DNA from: Didymella arachidicola
Lineage: Eukaryota; Ascomycota; Dothideomycetes; Pleosporales; Didymellaceae
NCBI GenBank assembly: GCA_016630955.3
Contig: CM049996.1
Location: 1,550,001 to 1,614,000 of the forward strand
Direction of reading: 5' to 3'
DNA: 64,000 nt
Below, in pieces: positions 53,917 through 64,000 of the stretch; the first letter of the stretch is position 1; each line of letters opens with the position of its first letter. A program made the position numbers and the translations under genes. The notes under the pieces were generated by a model. That model was not told where the DNA came from, ran no database searches, and saw nothing but the letters and a program-made list of their open reading frames with translations.

Positions 53917-54981
53917 GGGGTCTGATATTGCGCGGATCTTTGAAGAGGGAGCTTTGTTGTATAATTCATAATGCCAACTATGGGTTTGGTATGTGAGTGG
54001 TGAGTGAAATTACTTGCCCATGCGCACTCCTCATCGCGCACCGCCTAATATGCCCGCGTGGATTGTCTAGACGCTTGTAGGTCGCCAACGATATTCTGCA
54101 CAAAATATTGGTGCGGAGAGGCAGCTCGCCAGACTCGTGATGTATACATCCCCAATATCACGATCATTGTATTCGAAACACCCAGTAAACATGAAGGAAT
54201 CTCGTGGTCCTGCTGCCTAGAAACTATTCACCAAAGCTGTATCACTCATACACCCCCCTGCGGACTAGCGCAAGCGCCTCCCAACTTCCCCTTAAAGACG
54301 CACTTCACTCCACAACGCCATGCCATGTACCATAATACCCCATGGCACCTATCCCTTCCCAACCATCGCCATCATGTGGATATGCAGGACTGTGCTGCAC
54401 GGCTCTAGTCATTTCATTCTTCTTCATCGGTACACAGCACCCGCAACACCGAGAAAGCTAAGACGTGGCTGGGATCTGCATATCCCGATAGCTAGCACGC
54501 TCGACGGGAAATAGATCTGGATCCAACCGGGAGAAGGCATATCTTGCGAATCCGCAAGCGATGATGTCCAGCTGGCTGAATGGTAATGGTTGGTTTGTAG
54601 ATATGGATGCGAGACAGGGGGTTTTGTGAAGTAGGGTGTAGACGGGATATCGTTGTTTTGGGGTACTTGAGACAAAGACATGCTGGTCGTGCGTGAGCGA
54701 TGGGGTGTGCTTATGGTGGTAGGTTGGTTTGGACTTGGCAGTTCAAAGGTGTGGGGTGGGATGTGGAGGCGCGAGGTGATGTAGGGGTGGCGGGGAAGTG
54801 TTGAGTGTGAAAGTATTGGGATGGTATGCGTACAACAACGTCGACGATTATCAGCAAGAGAATAAGCTTGACTCATAATCAAGGACACGAACGAACCTAT
54901 GATCTATGGCACGACTACGACACTCAGCGGTGCTTCAATACTGCCATTATTGGAGAATATTTTGGTATACTGACTACATAT
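53917..54981. other. Convergent intergenic region, about 1.1 kb
   Basis: Between the 3' ends of YEN1 and the thiolase gene. Open frames on both strands lack domains; no repeat found. Confidence 0.5.
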
Positions 54982-56448
54982 TTACTCGGCGACCCAAACA
55001 GCAGCCATACCCATTCCAGTTCCAATGCACATACTCGTAACACCAATCTTCTGCTTCGTCCTCCTCAACTCCGTCAGCAACGTGCTAACCTGCCTGGCAC
55101 CAGTAACACCAAGCGGGTGCCCAAACGCAATAGCGCCCCCCTTGGGATTGATCTTCTTCTGATCCAAACCCAGCTCATTAATGCAGAAAAGACACTGACT
55201 CGCAAACGCCTCGTTGATCTCGTAGATATCGACCTCGCTCTTATCGAGGCCCGTCTTCTCAAGGACAACGGGGATAGCGGCTGCGGGGCCGACGCCCATT
55301 AGTAGCGGCGGCACACCGACGATCGAGGCCTGCACGAACTTGCCGATTATGGTTTGCCCGAGGCGCTCGGCGGTGCTGCGCTTCATGAGCAGGACGGCGG
55401 CTGCACCGTCGGAGATCTGCGATGCGTTGCCGGCGTGGATGGAGCCGTCTTTGGCGAAGGCGGCGCGGATCTTGCCGAGGCTCTCGGCTGTGATGCCCTC
55501 GCGGACGCCGTCGTCTTTGGAGACGGTGATGGTTTTCTCCTCGTCGGTCTTGGGGTCTGTCCACTTGACTGTCAGGGGAGCGATTTCTTCGTCGAAAAGG
55601 CCTTGCTTTTGGGCCTCGACGGCCTTCTGGAACGACTTTGCAGCGAATGCGTCCTGGTCTGCGCGCGAGATCTTCTTGTCCTTGGCCATCTGTTCGGATA
55701 GCACGCCCATGGGTACCTTGCAGTTGGCGGCCTCCTTGTGGTTTTCAAGGTTCTCGCTGAGCTCGCTGACAGCGTTGGGACCGTACTGTGTTGACATGCT
55801 CTCGCTGCCAGCGCCGATGCCGACCTCAATCATACCGCTCTTGATGGCGTTGGCGATGTCAACGCAGGCCTGCAGGCCGGATGAACACTGCCTGTTCAAG
55901 CTCTTGACAGCGGCAGTCACAGGGAAGCCGGCTGCGAGGGCAGCAGCACGAAACTCAGTCGCACCGCCACCAGGTGCGAGTACAGTGCCGACGGCGATGT
56001 CTTCGACGAGAGAGGGTTCGATGCCGGAGCGCTCGATCAGGGCCTTGAAGGCGCCAGTGAGCAGGTCGGCGCTCTGTGTGTCTTTGAAACCTCCCTTGCC
56101 ACCCTTTGTGAAAGCTGTGCGGAGAGCGCATGTGACAACGACCTTGAAAACTGTCAGGGTCTTCCTTGGTGAAGCTTCTGGTATTGTTGGATCCCAGAAT
56201 CTGCTTTGGGAATCTGAATGAGCTCTCAGAACTTACATCGTCGGCGTGCTTCTCCAACAAACTGGCTTTGCCCTTCTTTCCGGCCGATTGACCGTCAGGG
56301 CTTCCACCGAGGTGGTTCCCGATCTGAGCAAGACGCTCCTGAGCTACAATAGGTCAGCCTTGTGCCACATACCAGGCCGTCCTCCACAGCTTCACGCCTT
56401 CACCATTCACTAATGACGTAACATACCTTTTTGTGGTGCCTGTGTCAT
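54982..56448 (-). CDS. POT1: Peroxisomal 3-ketoacyl-CoA thiolase
   Basis: The last enzyme of peroxisomal beta-oxidation, cleaving 3-ketoacyl-CoA with CoA to acetyl-CoA; 429 aa. Minus-strand exons are 56448..56427, 56343..56237 and 56142..54982 (introns 83 and 94 bp; the second ends in an AAG acceptor). The spliced N terminus carries a PTS2 import signal, R11-L-A-Q-I-G-N-H-L19, split from the start codon by the first intron. The nucleophile is Cys129 in NRQCSSGLQ. The C-terminal motifs NEAFASQCLFC, GGAIAFGHPLG (His) and SMCIGTGMGMA (second catalytic Cys) are complete. Length and motifs match fungal Pot1/Fox3 enzymes rather than cytosolic acetyl-CoA acetyltransferase. Likely induced by fatty acids, though no element was assigned. 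Confidence 0.95.
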
Positions 56449-56951
56449 TGTGGCTGTATATGTAGAATCTTCTGACTGGGACAGAAGAATGAAAGACTTT
56501 GGGGGGAGAGAAAGAGAGGAAAGTGCGAAACGTTGGCTTCTTCAGTCTTCCGAGTGAAGTCATCTGGACGCTGACCGAAGCCGAGGCACGCTGCTTGTGG
56601 TTAGTGTGCCCCGGAATGCGCCCCACATTCTAGCTAGATTCACATGCTCACAAACGCAGCTGAGGGCGGAGGAGAGCCTTTCACATGCTTCATCCCGCCG
56701 TGTGAACGTGGGTGAGATCGCGTAGCATGTGTCTGTACCAATTTCTGATGCCTTGCCAGAAACAGTCTGAAGGGCAGCTCACGTATACCTCCGCACCCAT
56801 ATTTCAATTTCGTCAATGCAGAGATTCCTATTTTTCGTCGTATTTGCATTAAATGCTGGTGGAACCTGACTATAGGCTATGTTGACTCCTCCTGAACGCC
56901 ATGCTTTCATAACACCCTTGAACGATCTGAGTGCACCCAGATGTGTATCCA
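56449..56951. other. Intergenic between thiolase start and WBP2-like gene end
   Basis: Promoter region of the thiolase gene; no gene or repeat seen. Confidence 0.5.
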
Positions 56952-57837
56952 TCACCGTCGCAGTTCCTCGTCCCAATGGGGGTCTGACAGCCTCCGCTCC
57001 AGCTCATCCGCAATGCTACTCCTTTGCACCTCTTCGTATCCCGGCGGTGGTTCAGAGGGTGGTTGGAACGGCCGTGGACTCTGCAGCGGACTCGACCTCT
57101 GCGGGCTATCTGGCGGCGGTGGAGGAGCGGTGGCAGCAGCAGGAGGAGCAGGACCGCTCAGTCCCGCGCTCGCCGGCGGGCTCAGTGGCTCCTCCGGCAC
57201 CCTTGTATGCTGCCTGCTATCCTCATACGCCGGGAGATCCTCCATGTTCACGTTCCCTGCGGCTACTGTCTCGTCGACGCCGGTCTCGCGCGCCACGTCG
57301 AGAGTCTGCCGCAGTCGCTCTTTCAGACGTTCAAACGTGTTGTGGAAATCGAACGCGCCGCCCTCCTTGAACTCTATTGTGCAGTCCAGCTCGGAGTGGG
57401 AGGGTGGTATGCCGCCACCGACGACCGGGTGTATCAGAGCCTCCCACTTGTTGGCGCCGAACCAGGGTGCTGTTACGCGGGAGTCGGCGACGTTGAGGAT
57501 CGGCACGGCGAAGGACTGGAAGGTGGCTGTTGGTGTTACGGGGAGGTATATTATCTGCAAGCCGGCGTCAGTTTTGGACACAGCTTGCGTAGTCTGGAGC
57601 ATGTAGACGACATACCCGTCGGTTCGTGAGATACACGACTCCGTTCTTGCACTGCTGGCTGTAGGCCTCAGCAGGCGGGAGTCGGTGGCTCGACTGCAGA
57701 CTGAGCGTTGTGCGTTGGGGAGATTGGTAGAGCGTCGTTTCGCCGGGCAGAGGTGTGTAGCCGCCGCTCTCGCTAATCATGACCCAGCTGCGCTTCCTGT
57801 CAGTCCCGCCCTTCTTCAGGTCCTTCTTGCTTCCCAT
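56952..57837 (-). CDS. WBP2-like GRAM-domain protein with PPxY motif
   Basis: A 274-residue homologue of WW-domain-binding protein 2. Minus-strand exons 57837..57616 and 57554..56952 (61-bp intron, GTATGT donor, CAG acceptor). The joint gives VYLTNRRIIYLP, the core of the GRAM/PH-like domain that begins near residue 20 (SWVMISESGGYTPLPGE). The domain continues with SFAVPILNVADSRVTAPWFG and ELDCTIEFKEGGAFDF. The C-terminal third is Pro/Ala-rich and disordered, with LPAYED and PPPGYEEV. These LPxY and PPxY motifs bind WW domains of Rsp5/Nedd4-type ubiquitin ligases. It may be an Rsp5 adaptor acting on membrane proteins (inference). The open frame continues upstream of 57837, but MGSKKDLKKGG is the family-like start. 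Confidence 0.87.
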
Positions 57838-58611
57838 GCTTCTTTTGGTGGGGGCTCGCGGGGTGTGATGATGAGGGGCAGAAGCAACACCAAAGACAAC
57901 GCCTGCGTCCCTATCGCGCCGCTGCAATGGGAGCCTCGATGTACTTAAGAAAGGATACGTACTTAACCGACATCTTGAAACGTTCGCGACTGTGAGGGGA
58001 CCGTTCGCGCGGTCTCTTGCAGCAGCCTTCAGGCGACGACTGCGCGCGAGGCGAGCTATCGCCGCCACCAAATGACGGGTAGCCACGCGGGCCGCGCGCC
58101 GTGTCGAATCAGAGAATTGATTGCGGCTCCAGCGCGTTATGCGAGTGTTCCTTTTAGCGGGGTGATCAGTGGGGCTTGCGTGTCGCGGCTCTTCCAAAAA
58201 TTGACGTGGATGCTGCGAAACAATGGTTAGACGGTGATGGTAGTATTGAATCGTACGGAGCTGATGTGGGGTTGGCTGGGTCGGCGGTGAAGTGGTTGCT
58301 GCGTCCTGCGTTTAGAGTGATCTTGTGAGCATTGCGTCACTGTATTCTGTAGGATGAGCTTGCAAATCATCGGTCGAATATTCTCGGAGAATACACAGCG
58401 AATAGGATTACATTGTGTAAGCTAGACGCGTACCTGCAGTAACTCCACCGACCTATGCTCAACTTTAGACCAGTGATGGATGTTGAGAGTACTGAACGCC
58501 CCTTATGACTTGCTTAACGCTTAAAAGAAATGCAAACACCGGCTGCTCCAAAAGTGCAGCGCTGGTTGAGTGAGAGATGCGCAAACATCCTGATGTGAAT
58601 CTCAGGCCAGA
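57838..58611. other. Intergenic, no gene seen
   Basis: Upstream region of the WBP2-like gene (with an in-frame open extension to 58197 that lacks family similarity) and 3' flank of the phosphatase-domain gene. Confidence 0.5.
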
Positions 58612-60927
58612 TCACTGGTTGTGCTCCGTGATCGTCCATCGCCTCTTAGGCCCGCTCTCTCGCTCAGTCACGCCGGTGAGCTTTGGTGAGCCCCAGAGGC
58701 CCTGATGAGTGGTCGCCTGAGGCTTTGCGCCCCATAAACCACCAGCCACAGCCGGCTTCGATGTACTATTCGTACGATTGAGTGAAGACGGAAGTGGGGC
58801 TACAGAGTCTCCAGACTCTTTCTGCTCATTAGTCGTCATTCTGGTCAGCTCGTTCGTGCTCATAGCAGTACTGGTCGGAGCAGGCCGGTCGGCGGGGGCG
58901 ACTGCTGGCTTTGGCTTCGGTGCAGACTGCTGATTTGCAAAGTTGAGCACCATGTCAGCCCCTGGACTCGATCTGCCATCGCTGCTTGCATCAAGTGCTG
59001 TCATACGAGGACTAGACCACAAGCCAGTCGATGGTGACGAGATGCCACTATCATTGAGATGGCTGTATCGCGAGTTCGAGCCTGAGCTTGCAGTTCTACG
59101 CACACCGGTGGCATTACCCATCCAGCTTCTGTACGAGGCATCGAGTGCAAAAGGCGAATCGCTGGGTGTACCTGCTCCAGACGAACTACCAGTAAACCGT
59201 CTCCTGTAGTTACCGGTCGTTGGACTGGGGTGCACAGCGGGTGATTGAGTCGCAGATTCGGGCGCCGAGATGACCGCTGGATTCGTGCCTGGCCTCAGAT
59301 GGTCTATAGACGCGAGCATCTTCATCTCGTACGACTCCGACATGCCAGGATCCGCGACCGATAGCCGTCGCTCGAACGCTGTCGGTGCAGACGGCTTTCG
59401 TGGATGGTCTCGTCGTACCGCCATAGACAAAGAAGCAAGGCCGACATCGATCAAGACGGGCTGGTTCTGTATTGCACCAAGGAGGGCATTGCAGCCTGCG
59501 CCGTGGGTGATCAGAACCAGCACGAGTTCCTCCTCTTCATCATCCGCCTTGCCATTCAGGAGTGGCAGAGGGTTAACGGCGAAGTTCGTAACTTGAGGTG
59601 CTGATGGCTTTGGCTCTTCTGCAGGCTCGGAGGGTCTATCTGAGAACGTAAAGCCTGGAAAAGAGTCCTTCGGTGGTGTTGCGCCGTGCGCCCTGTACCA
59701 TTCCATCATACCAGCGAGCCCTTTGCGGAATCGCTTATGCATTGTGCTCCATTCATCGCCATATTCACCTCCATTGCCCCAATTCTGCGGCGGCCGCATG
59801 CTATCCCATTGAAAATCAACTGTGACGCATGCTTCTTGAGCATGAGCAACGTAGCCCCGTGGTATAGGATCGGACGCAGAGACGGAGTACGACGGCGCAG
59901 GTGAGTTGTAGTTTTTCCTGGTGACATGACGGGTGGACGGATTAAGTGACAGGAAGTTGCCCCTTGGTCTTAGCTGTACAGCTCCGGCGCTGCTGCTAGT
60001 ACTACCAGCACGCTCCCTGGTCGGGGGCAGGCTCTGTGCAAGGCTGCTCATGCTGGACAATGCATCGTTGTCGACGCTGGACCGAGCTGGTGTCCCTGAT
60101 GCCACAGCGCCTTTGTTAGGACCACCCCAGCCACCCGGGAAATGACCCTTGCTGCTGTTTGCGTCTGGCTGTGCCTGTAGGTTGTCGCCCCTTCGCAGCA
60201 AGTCTGCCTTCGCGCCTGCCACCATCAACGTCGAATTCGGCGGCGGCGTAATGTCTTCGTAGTAGTCGGGCGACAGCCATTCGCCAAGGAAGGCATCGAT
60301 GCGCAAGAGGATCTTCTCTTCGCCCTTGCGCGGCTTCGAGTAGACTTCGAGATTGGTGTCGGCAAGCGGGTCGAGGTACGCAGGCTGCACCGAGGGCGAT
60401 CTTGAACGTGGTGACTGGGAGCGTGACGATTGCGCGAGTGGAGAACTTCCTAGGACACCGCTCCCGTCCTTCGATGGCGCTGGCACTCCAAGCCTGGGTG
60501 TTGCTTCTGGCTTGTACTGCGAGATGCCCGCCGCGACTGCCGTGCTTGTCTGGACACATCTTAGGAACGGGCTCGAGTGTATGACGATCTTGCGCTTCTT
60601 CTTCTTGGGTCGAGCTGGCTGCGGCTTGGTGCCATCCAACACGCTGAACTCGAGATGCGCCAGATCAGCGTTTGCTCCGCTTTTGACCGCCTCACTCTCC
60701 TCGATATCTTGTTGGTGTAGCAGCGCCGCGATTCGTAGGCCCAGAGCTTTGGCTTGGGACCAGCCGCCGTACGTGAGGGGTGGATCGTATGGTGTCGGTG
60801 ATGTGAGGTGCCATGACTTGTCTGAGGCATCGAGTCGCGCGCCGTGCCTGTCATGTCAGCTTGACGCATGTGTTGTTGTGTGAGGTACGCACCTAGCAAT
60901 GAAGACGGCTGCAGGGCCCTTGGCCAT
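58612..60927 (-). CDS. Histidine-phosphatase (phosphoglycerate-mutase-like) protein
   Basis: A 756-residue member of the branch-1 histidine phosphatase superfamily. Minus-strand exons 60927..60893 and 60847..58612 (45-bp intron, GTGCGT donor, CAG acceptor). The intron splits the catalytic signature: VFIA-R12-H13-G14-ARLD, where His13 would be phosphorylated. Further family motifs are SWHLTSPTPYDPPLTYGGW, IVIHSSPFLRCVQT (core Arg) and VLITHGAGCNALLGA, whose His completes the site. A disordered Ser/Pro-rich insert interrupts the domain (about residues 130-300), and the last 300 residues are disordered. Such proteins resemble the fungal Tfc7/UBASH3-like phosphatases. Substrate (protein or small molecule) is not deducible; the bulky insert suggests a protein-interaction role. 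Confidence 0.87.
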
Positions 60928-61818
60928 GGCTGTGCAGAAGCCGCGGGCGTGAAGAGCTGTGAGTTAAGCTAGTTAGAGCTATTCGTGCAACGGTGCCAAT
61001 GGTGCTGGGCCTAGCGACACTAAGCACCACTGTTATTAGTACAAACAAAGGCGCGCTGGGTGTGTTATGGTGTCGAAGTGAAGTAGGAAAGTCTGCCCCG
61101 AGATTCTTTGCGATGCACTCAGCAGCTATGACACCACGGCAGTCCTACAATCAGGACAAGGAGGGGTCGTTGCACAGTCGCGCGACTTGCGTGACCTGAC
61201 AAGTAGTGGTTATGTTTAACCCTCAAATATGTCACAAATTAAGAAGAGCTCTCGACGCGTTCTTCATGCACGTGGCCCAAAAAACAATGCCAGTGTTTGT
61301 CCGGCCGCAGTTGTCAAGCTCACAGGCGGGGCCAGATCAAAGCTCAAAAGCTTGGTGTGATCCTGCTGGACCCTGTCGTCGTTCAGCTACAACCATACTG
61401 TGTACATCTCAGCTTGTTCCGCGTGGTCAATATTCACCATGACTTAACCAACAAAGAGACATAGTGGCGGCACACTATGATGTCTTCAGGGTCTCGGGGA
61501 AACTTGTCCCGCCAGCCTTTGTTGCACCGAAAGGGTTTCACACCCTGAGACCCTGAGCAACGAAATTCCTCACGCGCAGAAATTCTGGGGCTGTCAAGAC
61601 TCAGCACGTTCAACGGAAGCTTCCACTTGGACGATGTGAAGGCCTCCACCCCCGTGACTAACTGACTGAGCAATACGCATCCCCATCACCAACTTGCCCC
61701 GCCTGTTTCCCGCCTCATTAAGGCGCGCGGCTCAACAACCGCTGTGGTGAAATCCAACAGGCTTCCGGGTGGGGCTGGTGCCGTCGCTGTTGCGGAGTAC
61801 TGTTTGACACAGCTGAAC
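60928..61818. other. Intergenic flank left of the transposon
   Basis: About 0.9 kb with no gene seen. It contains the promoter of the phosphatase-domain gene at its left end and ends at the TA target dinucleotide of the element. Confidence 0.5.
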
Positions 61819-61820
61819 TA

Positions 61821-61864
61821 CCGAGTCCGTGCGCGTGACGCCCACCATCGCGTAACGCCCCGCT
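61821..61864 (+). repeat. Left terminal inverted repeat (44 bp)
   Basis: Perfect inverted match to 63877-63920; preceded by TA. Confidence 0.95.
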
Positions 61865-61908
61865 AAGCAAATCGCACCCCATCTTCAACACCCCATAGCT
61901 CAGTCAAT

Positions 61909-63768
61909 ATGGACTCAATTCAAGAAGCGGCTACAGAATTCGATTTGCGCAATCATAAAGAACAACTTTCATACACAAAGTTTGCTAAAGCAAAGGGAGT
62001 TGATCGGTCTACGTTAGCGCGGAGGCACAAAGGGGTTTCAACTTCTAGGGAGGTCAAAGCAGTTAACCAACGGAAACTCAACAACACTGAAGAACAAGAG
62101 CTTATTAAGCTTATTAATAAGCTTACTGAGGACGGATTCCCTCCTAACAGGCTTCAAATCCGAAATTACGCGTCTAAAGTAGCTGGTAGCAGCGTCTCTG
62201 ATAGCTGGGTTACTCGCTTCCTCCACCGTCACACAGCTGAACTGGTCACCAAATGGGCAACAGGGAAGGATCGCAATCGCCACCAAGCTGACTCAGGGGC
62301 TTCTTTTGAGGCCTACTTCACACTTCTACACAGCAAGATAGCTGAGTACAGCATTGAGCCTCAGCACATGTACAATATGGATGAGAAGGGCTTCATGATC
62401 GGGGTACTTGAACGTGCAAAACGAGTGTTCTCCCGGCCACTGTGGGACAGCAAGCAAGTCAGAGGTACTCTCCAAGACGGCTCACGGGAGTGGATCACGC
62501 TTATTGCTTGCATAAGTGCCTCAGGGGAAGCCCTGCCAGCAAGCCTCATATACCCAGCAGCCAATCAAGCTATATACTCAGGCTGGGTGGAGGATATCAA
62601 GCCAGGGGAACACTCAGTCTTTGTCAGCTCATCTAGTACAGGCTGGAGCAACAACGAGATAGCTCTTGCCTGGCTTGAACAGGTGTTCGATCGCGCTACT
62701 AAGGCCACAGCACGGAGAAAGTATCGTCTTTTGATACTTGACGGCCACGGGAGCCACGTTACCCCTGACTTTATTGAGTACGCCAACCAACGCAAGATAC
62801 TCGTGATGATCCTTCCCCCTCACTCAACACACAGGCTCCAGCCACTGGACGTTTGCCTGTTCTCACCTCTGGCACGAGCATACTCAAATGAGCTTACGCA
62901 GTTCCTCCAAAGCAGTCAGGGGACCTCTCCAGTCACTAAATCAAACTTCTTACACCTGTTCTGGGCGGCGTGGCAGAGCTCATTTCAGGAGTCAACAATC
63001 GTCAACTCCTTTGCAGCCACAGGGATATGGCCCCCTGACGCCTCTGCTGTACTCAAACAAGTCAACAACACTTATACAGACAAAGAAGAACAATCAGGAG
63101 CTCTTAGACCAACAGACTGGAGGCGTATAAGGCAGGTACTTAAGGATCATGTGAAGGAACCTGACAGTGAGGCAGTGCGGGAGCTGACAGGGGCAATTCA
63201 CTCTCTTACTGCCCAGGTTGAGCTGCTTACTGAGCAGAACAAAGGCCTGCAGGAGTCTCTTGCACACAGGAAGAAGCACAATAAGAAGAGTAAGCCCCTG
63301 AGTCTCCAACAGCGGAAGGAGTACCAAAGTCAACCTGTATTTTGGTCTCCTCGGAAGGTCAGAGAGGCACACTATCGTCGGAAGATCAATGAGCAAGAAC
63401 AGGAGGAGCAGCATCTTCAAAAGCTACGTCAGAAGCAAGAGCAAGTAGCAATTAAGCTTCAGAGAGCAAGAGAGGCTCAGGAGAAGCGTACAGAGCGTGA
63501 GAGAGCTAAGGAGGTGAGGGTGCAGGAGAAGGCTAAGAAGGCAGCTGAAGCGCAGCGTCAAAGGGACGCTCGTCAAGCTACTACTGCTATCCAATTATCC
63601 CAAAAGGGTAAGCGTAAAGCCTTAAAAGCTACCTCAGGTAGCAATAAGCGTCAGAAACAAGCTGGTGATGCTGGTGGTGCGAAAGAAGCCCCTGAGGCAC
63701 CCTCAGCTCCTCCACCAGTCACTACTCGCCGCGGACGCAACGTTAGGCTTCCAAGTAAATACAAGTAG
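61909..63768 (+). CDS. Fot1-like transposase
   Basis: A 619-residue DDE transposase. The N-terminal 130 residues form a helix-turn-helix DNA-binding region: a psq-type part (YTKFAKAKGVDRSTLARRHKG) and a CENP-B/Tc5-type part (ISNYASK-like LQIRNYASKVAG, DSWVTRFLHRH). The DDE_1 catalytic core has Asp158 in YNMDEKGFMIG, Asp278 in LILDGHGSH and Asp314 in HRLQPLDVCLFSPL, with 35 residues between the last two. The C-terminal 180 residues are a charged coiled coil (EKRTERERAKEVRVQEK) ending in RRGRNVRLPSKYK. No stop, frameshift or intron is visible; the length is slightly above Fot1 itself. The gene sits fully inside the terminal repeats, with 44 bp between the left repeat and the ATG. Confidence 0.95.
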   Translation: MDSIQEAATEFDLRNHKEQLSYTKFAKAKGVDRSTLARRHKGVSTSREVKAVNQRKLNNTEEQELIKLINKLTEDGFPPNRLQIRNYASKVAGSSVSDSWVTRFLHRHTAELVTKWATGKDRNRHQADSGASFEAYFTLLHSKIAEYSIEPQHMYNMDEKGFMIGVLERAKRVFSRPLWDSKQVRGTLQDGSREWITLIACISASGEALPASLIYPAANQAIYSGWVEDIKPGEHSVFVSSSSTGWSNNEIALAWLEQVFDRATKATARRKYRLLILDGHGSHVTPDFIEYANQRKILVMILPPHSTHRLQPLDVCLFSPLARAYSNELTQFLQSSQGTSPVTKSNFLHLFWAAWQSSFQESTIVNSFAATGIWPPDASAVLKQVNNTYTDKEEQSGALRPTDWRRIRQVLKDHVKEPDSEAVRELTGAIHSLTAQVELLTEQNKGLQESLAHRKKHNKKSKPLSLQQRKEYQSQPVFWSPRKVREAHYRRKINEQEQEEQHLQKLRQKQEQVAIKLQRAREAQEKRTERERAKEVRVQEKAKKAAEAQRQRDARQATTAIQLSQKGKRKALKATSGSNKRQKQAGDAGGAKEAPEAPSAPPPVTTRRGRNVRLPSKYK

Positions 63769-63876
63769 CACAAGTAGTTCACATAGGTCTATTTACTACT
63801 CTACTACAATATTATACAATATTTGCTGTTGTTGGTGGCTCAGTAACCTTATTTTTCAACAAGTCGATAGGATCTC

Positions 63877-63920
63877 AGCGGGGCGTTACGCGATGGTGGG
63901 CGTCACGCGCACGGACTCGG
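63877..63920 (-). repeat. Right terminal inverted repeat (44 bp)
   Basis: Perfect inverted match to 61821-61864; followed by TA. The last 78 bp of the window beyond it show no feature. Confidence 0.95.
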
Positions 63921-64000
63921 TAGCGTGTGCAGCTTCAAAGCCTCAAAGCTTGTCATCAACCACGACTTAACGAGCCGTAAGACGAGTAGCACGATGCGCT

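Larger units (their letters stand above)
61821..63920 (+). mobile_element. Fot1/pogo-type DNA transposon, complete
   Basis: A 2100-bp Tc1/mariner-superfamily element. The terminal inverted repeats (61821-61864 and 63877-63920) are 44 bp and identical, starting CCGAGTCCGTGCGCGTGACG. It is flanked on both sides by TA (61819-61820 and 63921-63922), the expected target duplication. It holds one long transposase gene. Identical ends and an intact gene indicate a recent insertion and possible activity. TIR length and gene type match the Fot1 group of filamentous fungi. Confidence 0.95.

Noticed and set aside
54424..54888. 154-codon minus-strand frame between YEN1 and thiolase
   Set aside because: The composition is low-complexity (Ser/Thr/His/Pro), with no domain and no supporting introns; it lies in a 3' intergenic region.
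57838..58197. N-terminal extension of the WBP2-like protein by 120 codons
   Set aside because: The open extension is Arg/Ala-rich, without family similarity; MGSKKD at 57837 is a more plausible start.
1..64000. Search for a secondary-metabolite cluster, CRISPR array or integrated virus
   Set aside because: No polyketide synthase, NRPS, terpene cyclase, repeat-spacer array or viral gene was seen; the enzymes present are scattered housekeeping or secreted functions.

Overview
The window is nuclear DNA of a filamentous ascomycete (Pezizomycotina; the gene families look like a dothideomycete, but that is inference). The evidence is short introns of about 46-140 bp with GT(A/G)NGT donors and CTNAC-like branch sites, dense genes on both strands, long disordered fungal-type regulators, and an intact Fot1/pogo-type DNA transposon. 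Most gene models below were spliced by hand; exon limits are given in each entry.

Layout. 1-4087: 3' part of the proteasome activator BLM10. 4088-6821: no convincing gene, one 26-bp tandem repeat. 6822-10739: a patatin-like phospholipase, a small integral membrane protein and, convergent to it, a MAPEG-family protein. 11190-11326: a tRNA-Ala(CGC) candidate with a Pol III terminator and an abnormal insertion in the D-loop, set in a gene-poor, AT-rich stretch. 12496-16417: an SDR oxidoreductase and a long disordered nuclear protein. 16698-18084: two decayed loci (a DUF4396 membrane protein with one in-frame TGA, and a remnant). 18176-24408: a secreted alpha/beta hydrolase, a secreted type-B carboxylesterase and a membrane-anchored C2H2 protein interrupted by one TGA.

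25157-32932: MFS transporter, QCR6 (complex III hinge), an RraA-type aldolase, the mitochondrial AAA protease YME1, and a second, intact membrane-anchored C2H2 protein. 33680-46523: an unknown disordered protein, a secreted aldose 1-epimerase, a nuclear regulator with a degenerate zinc finger, a cytosine-deaminase-like amidohydrolase, the SWI/SNF subunit SNF12 and another carboxylesterase. 47218-60927: an AT-hook protein divergent from the Holliday-junction resolvase YEN1/GEN1, peroxisomal 3-ketoacyl-CoA thiolase, a WBP2-like GRAM protein and a histidine-phosphatase-domain protein. 61821-63920: a complete 2.1-kb Fot1-like element with perfect 44-bp terminal inverted repeats and a TA target duplication.

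Most loci are unrelated housekeeping genes rather than a pathway cluster; I see no biosynthetic core gene. QCR6 and YME1 are mitochondrial, BLM10 acts on the proteasome, SNF12, the AT-hook protein and YEN1 act on chromatin and DNA. The most unusual signals are the interrupted tRNA gene, the array of LDLT-type motifs in the YEN1 tail, the paired membrane-anchored C2H2 genes (one with a stop inside a zinc finger), and the clustered single-base gene lesions between 16.7 and 24.4 kb.
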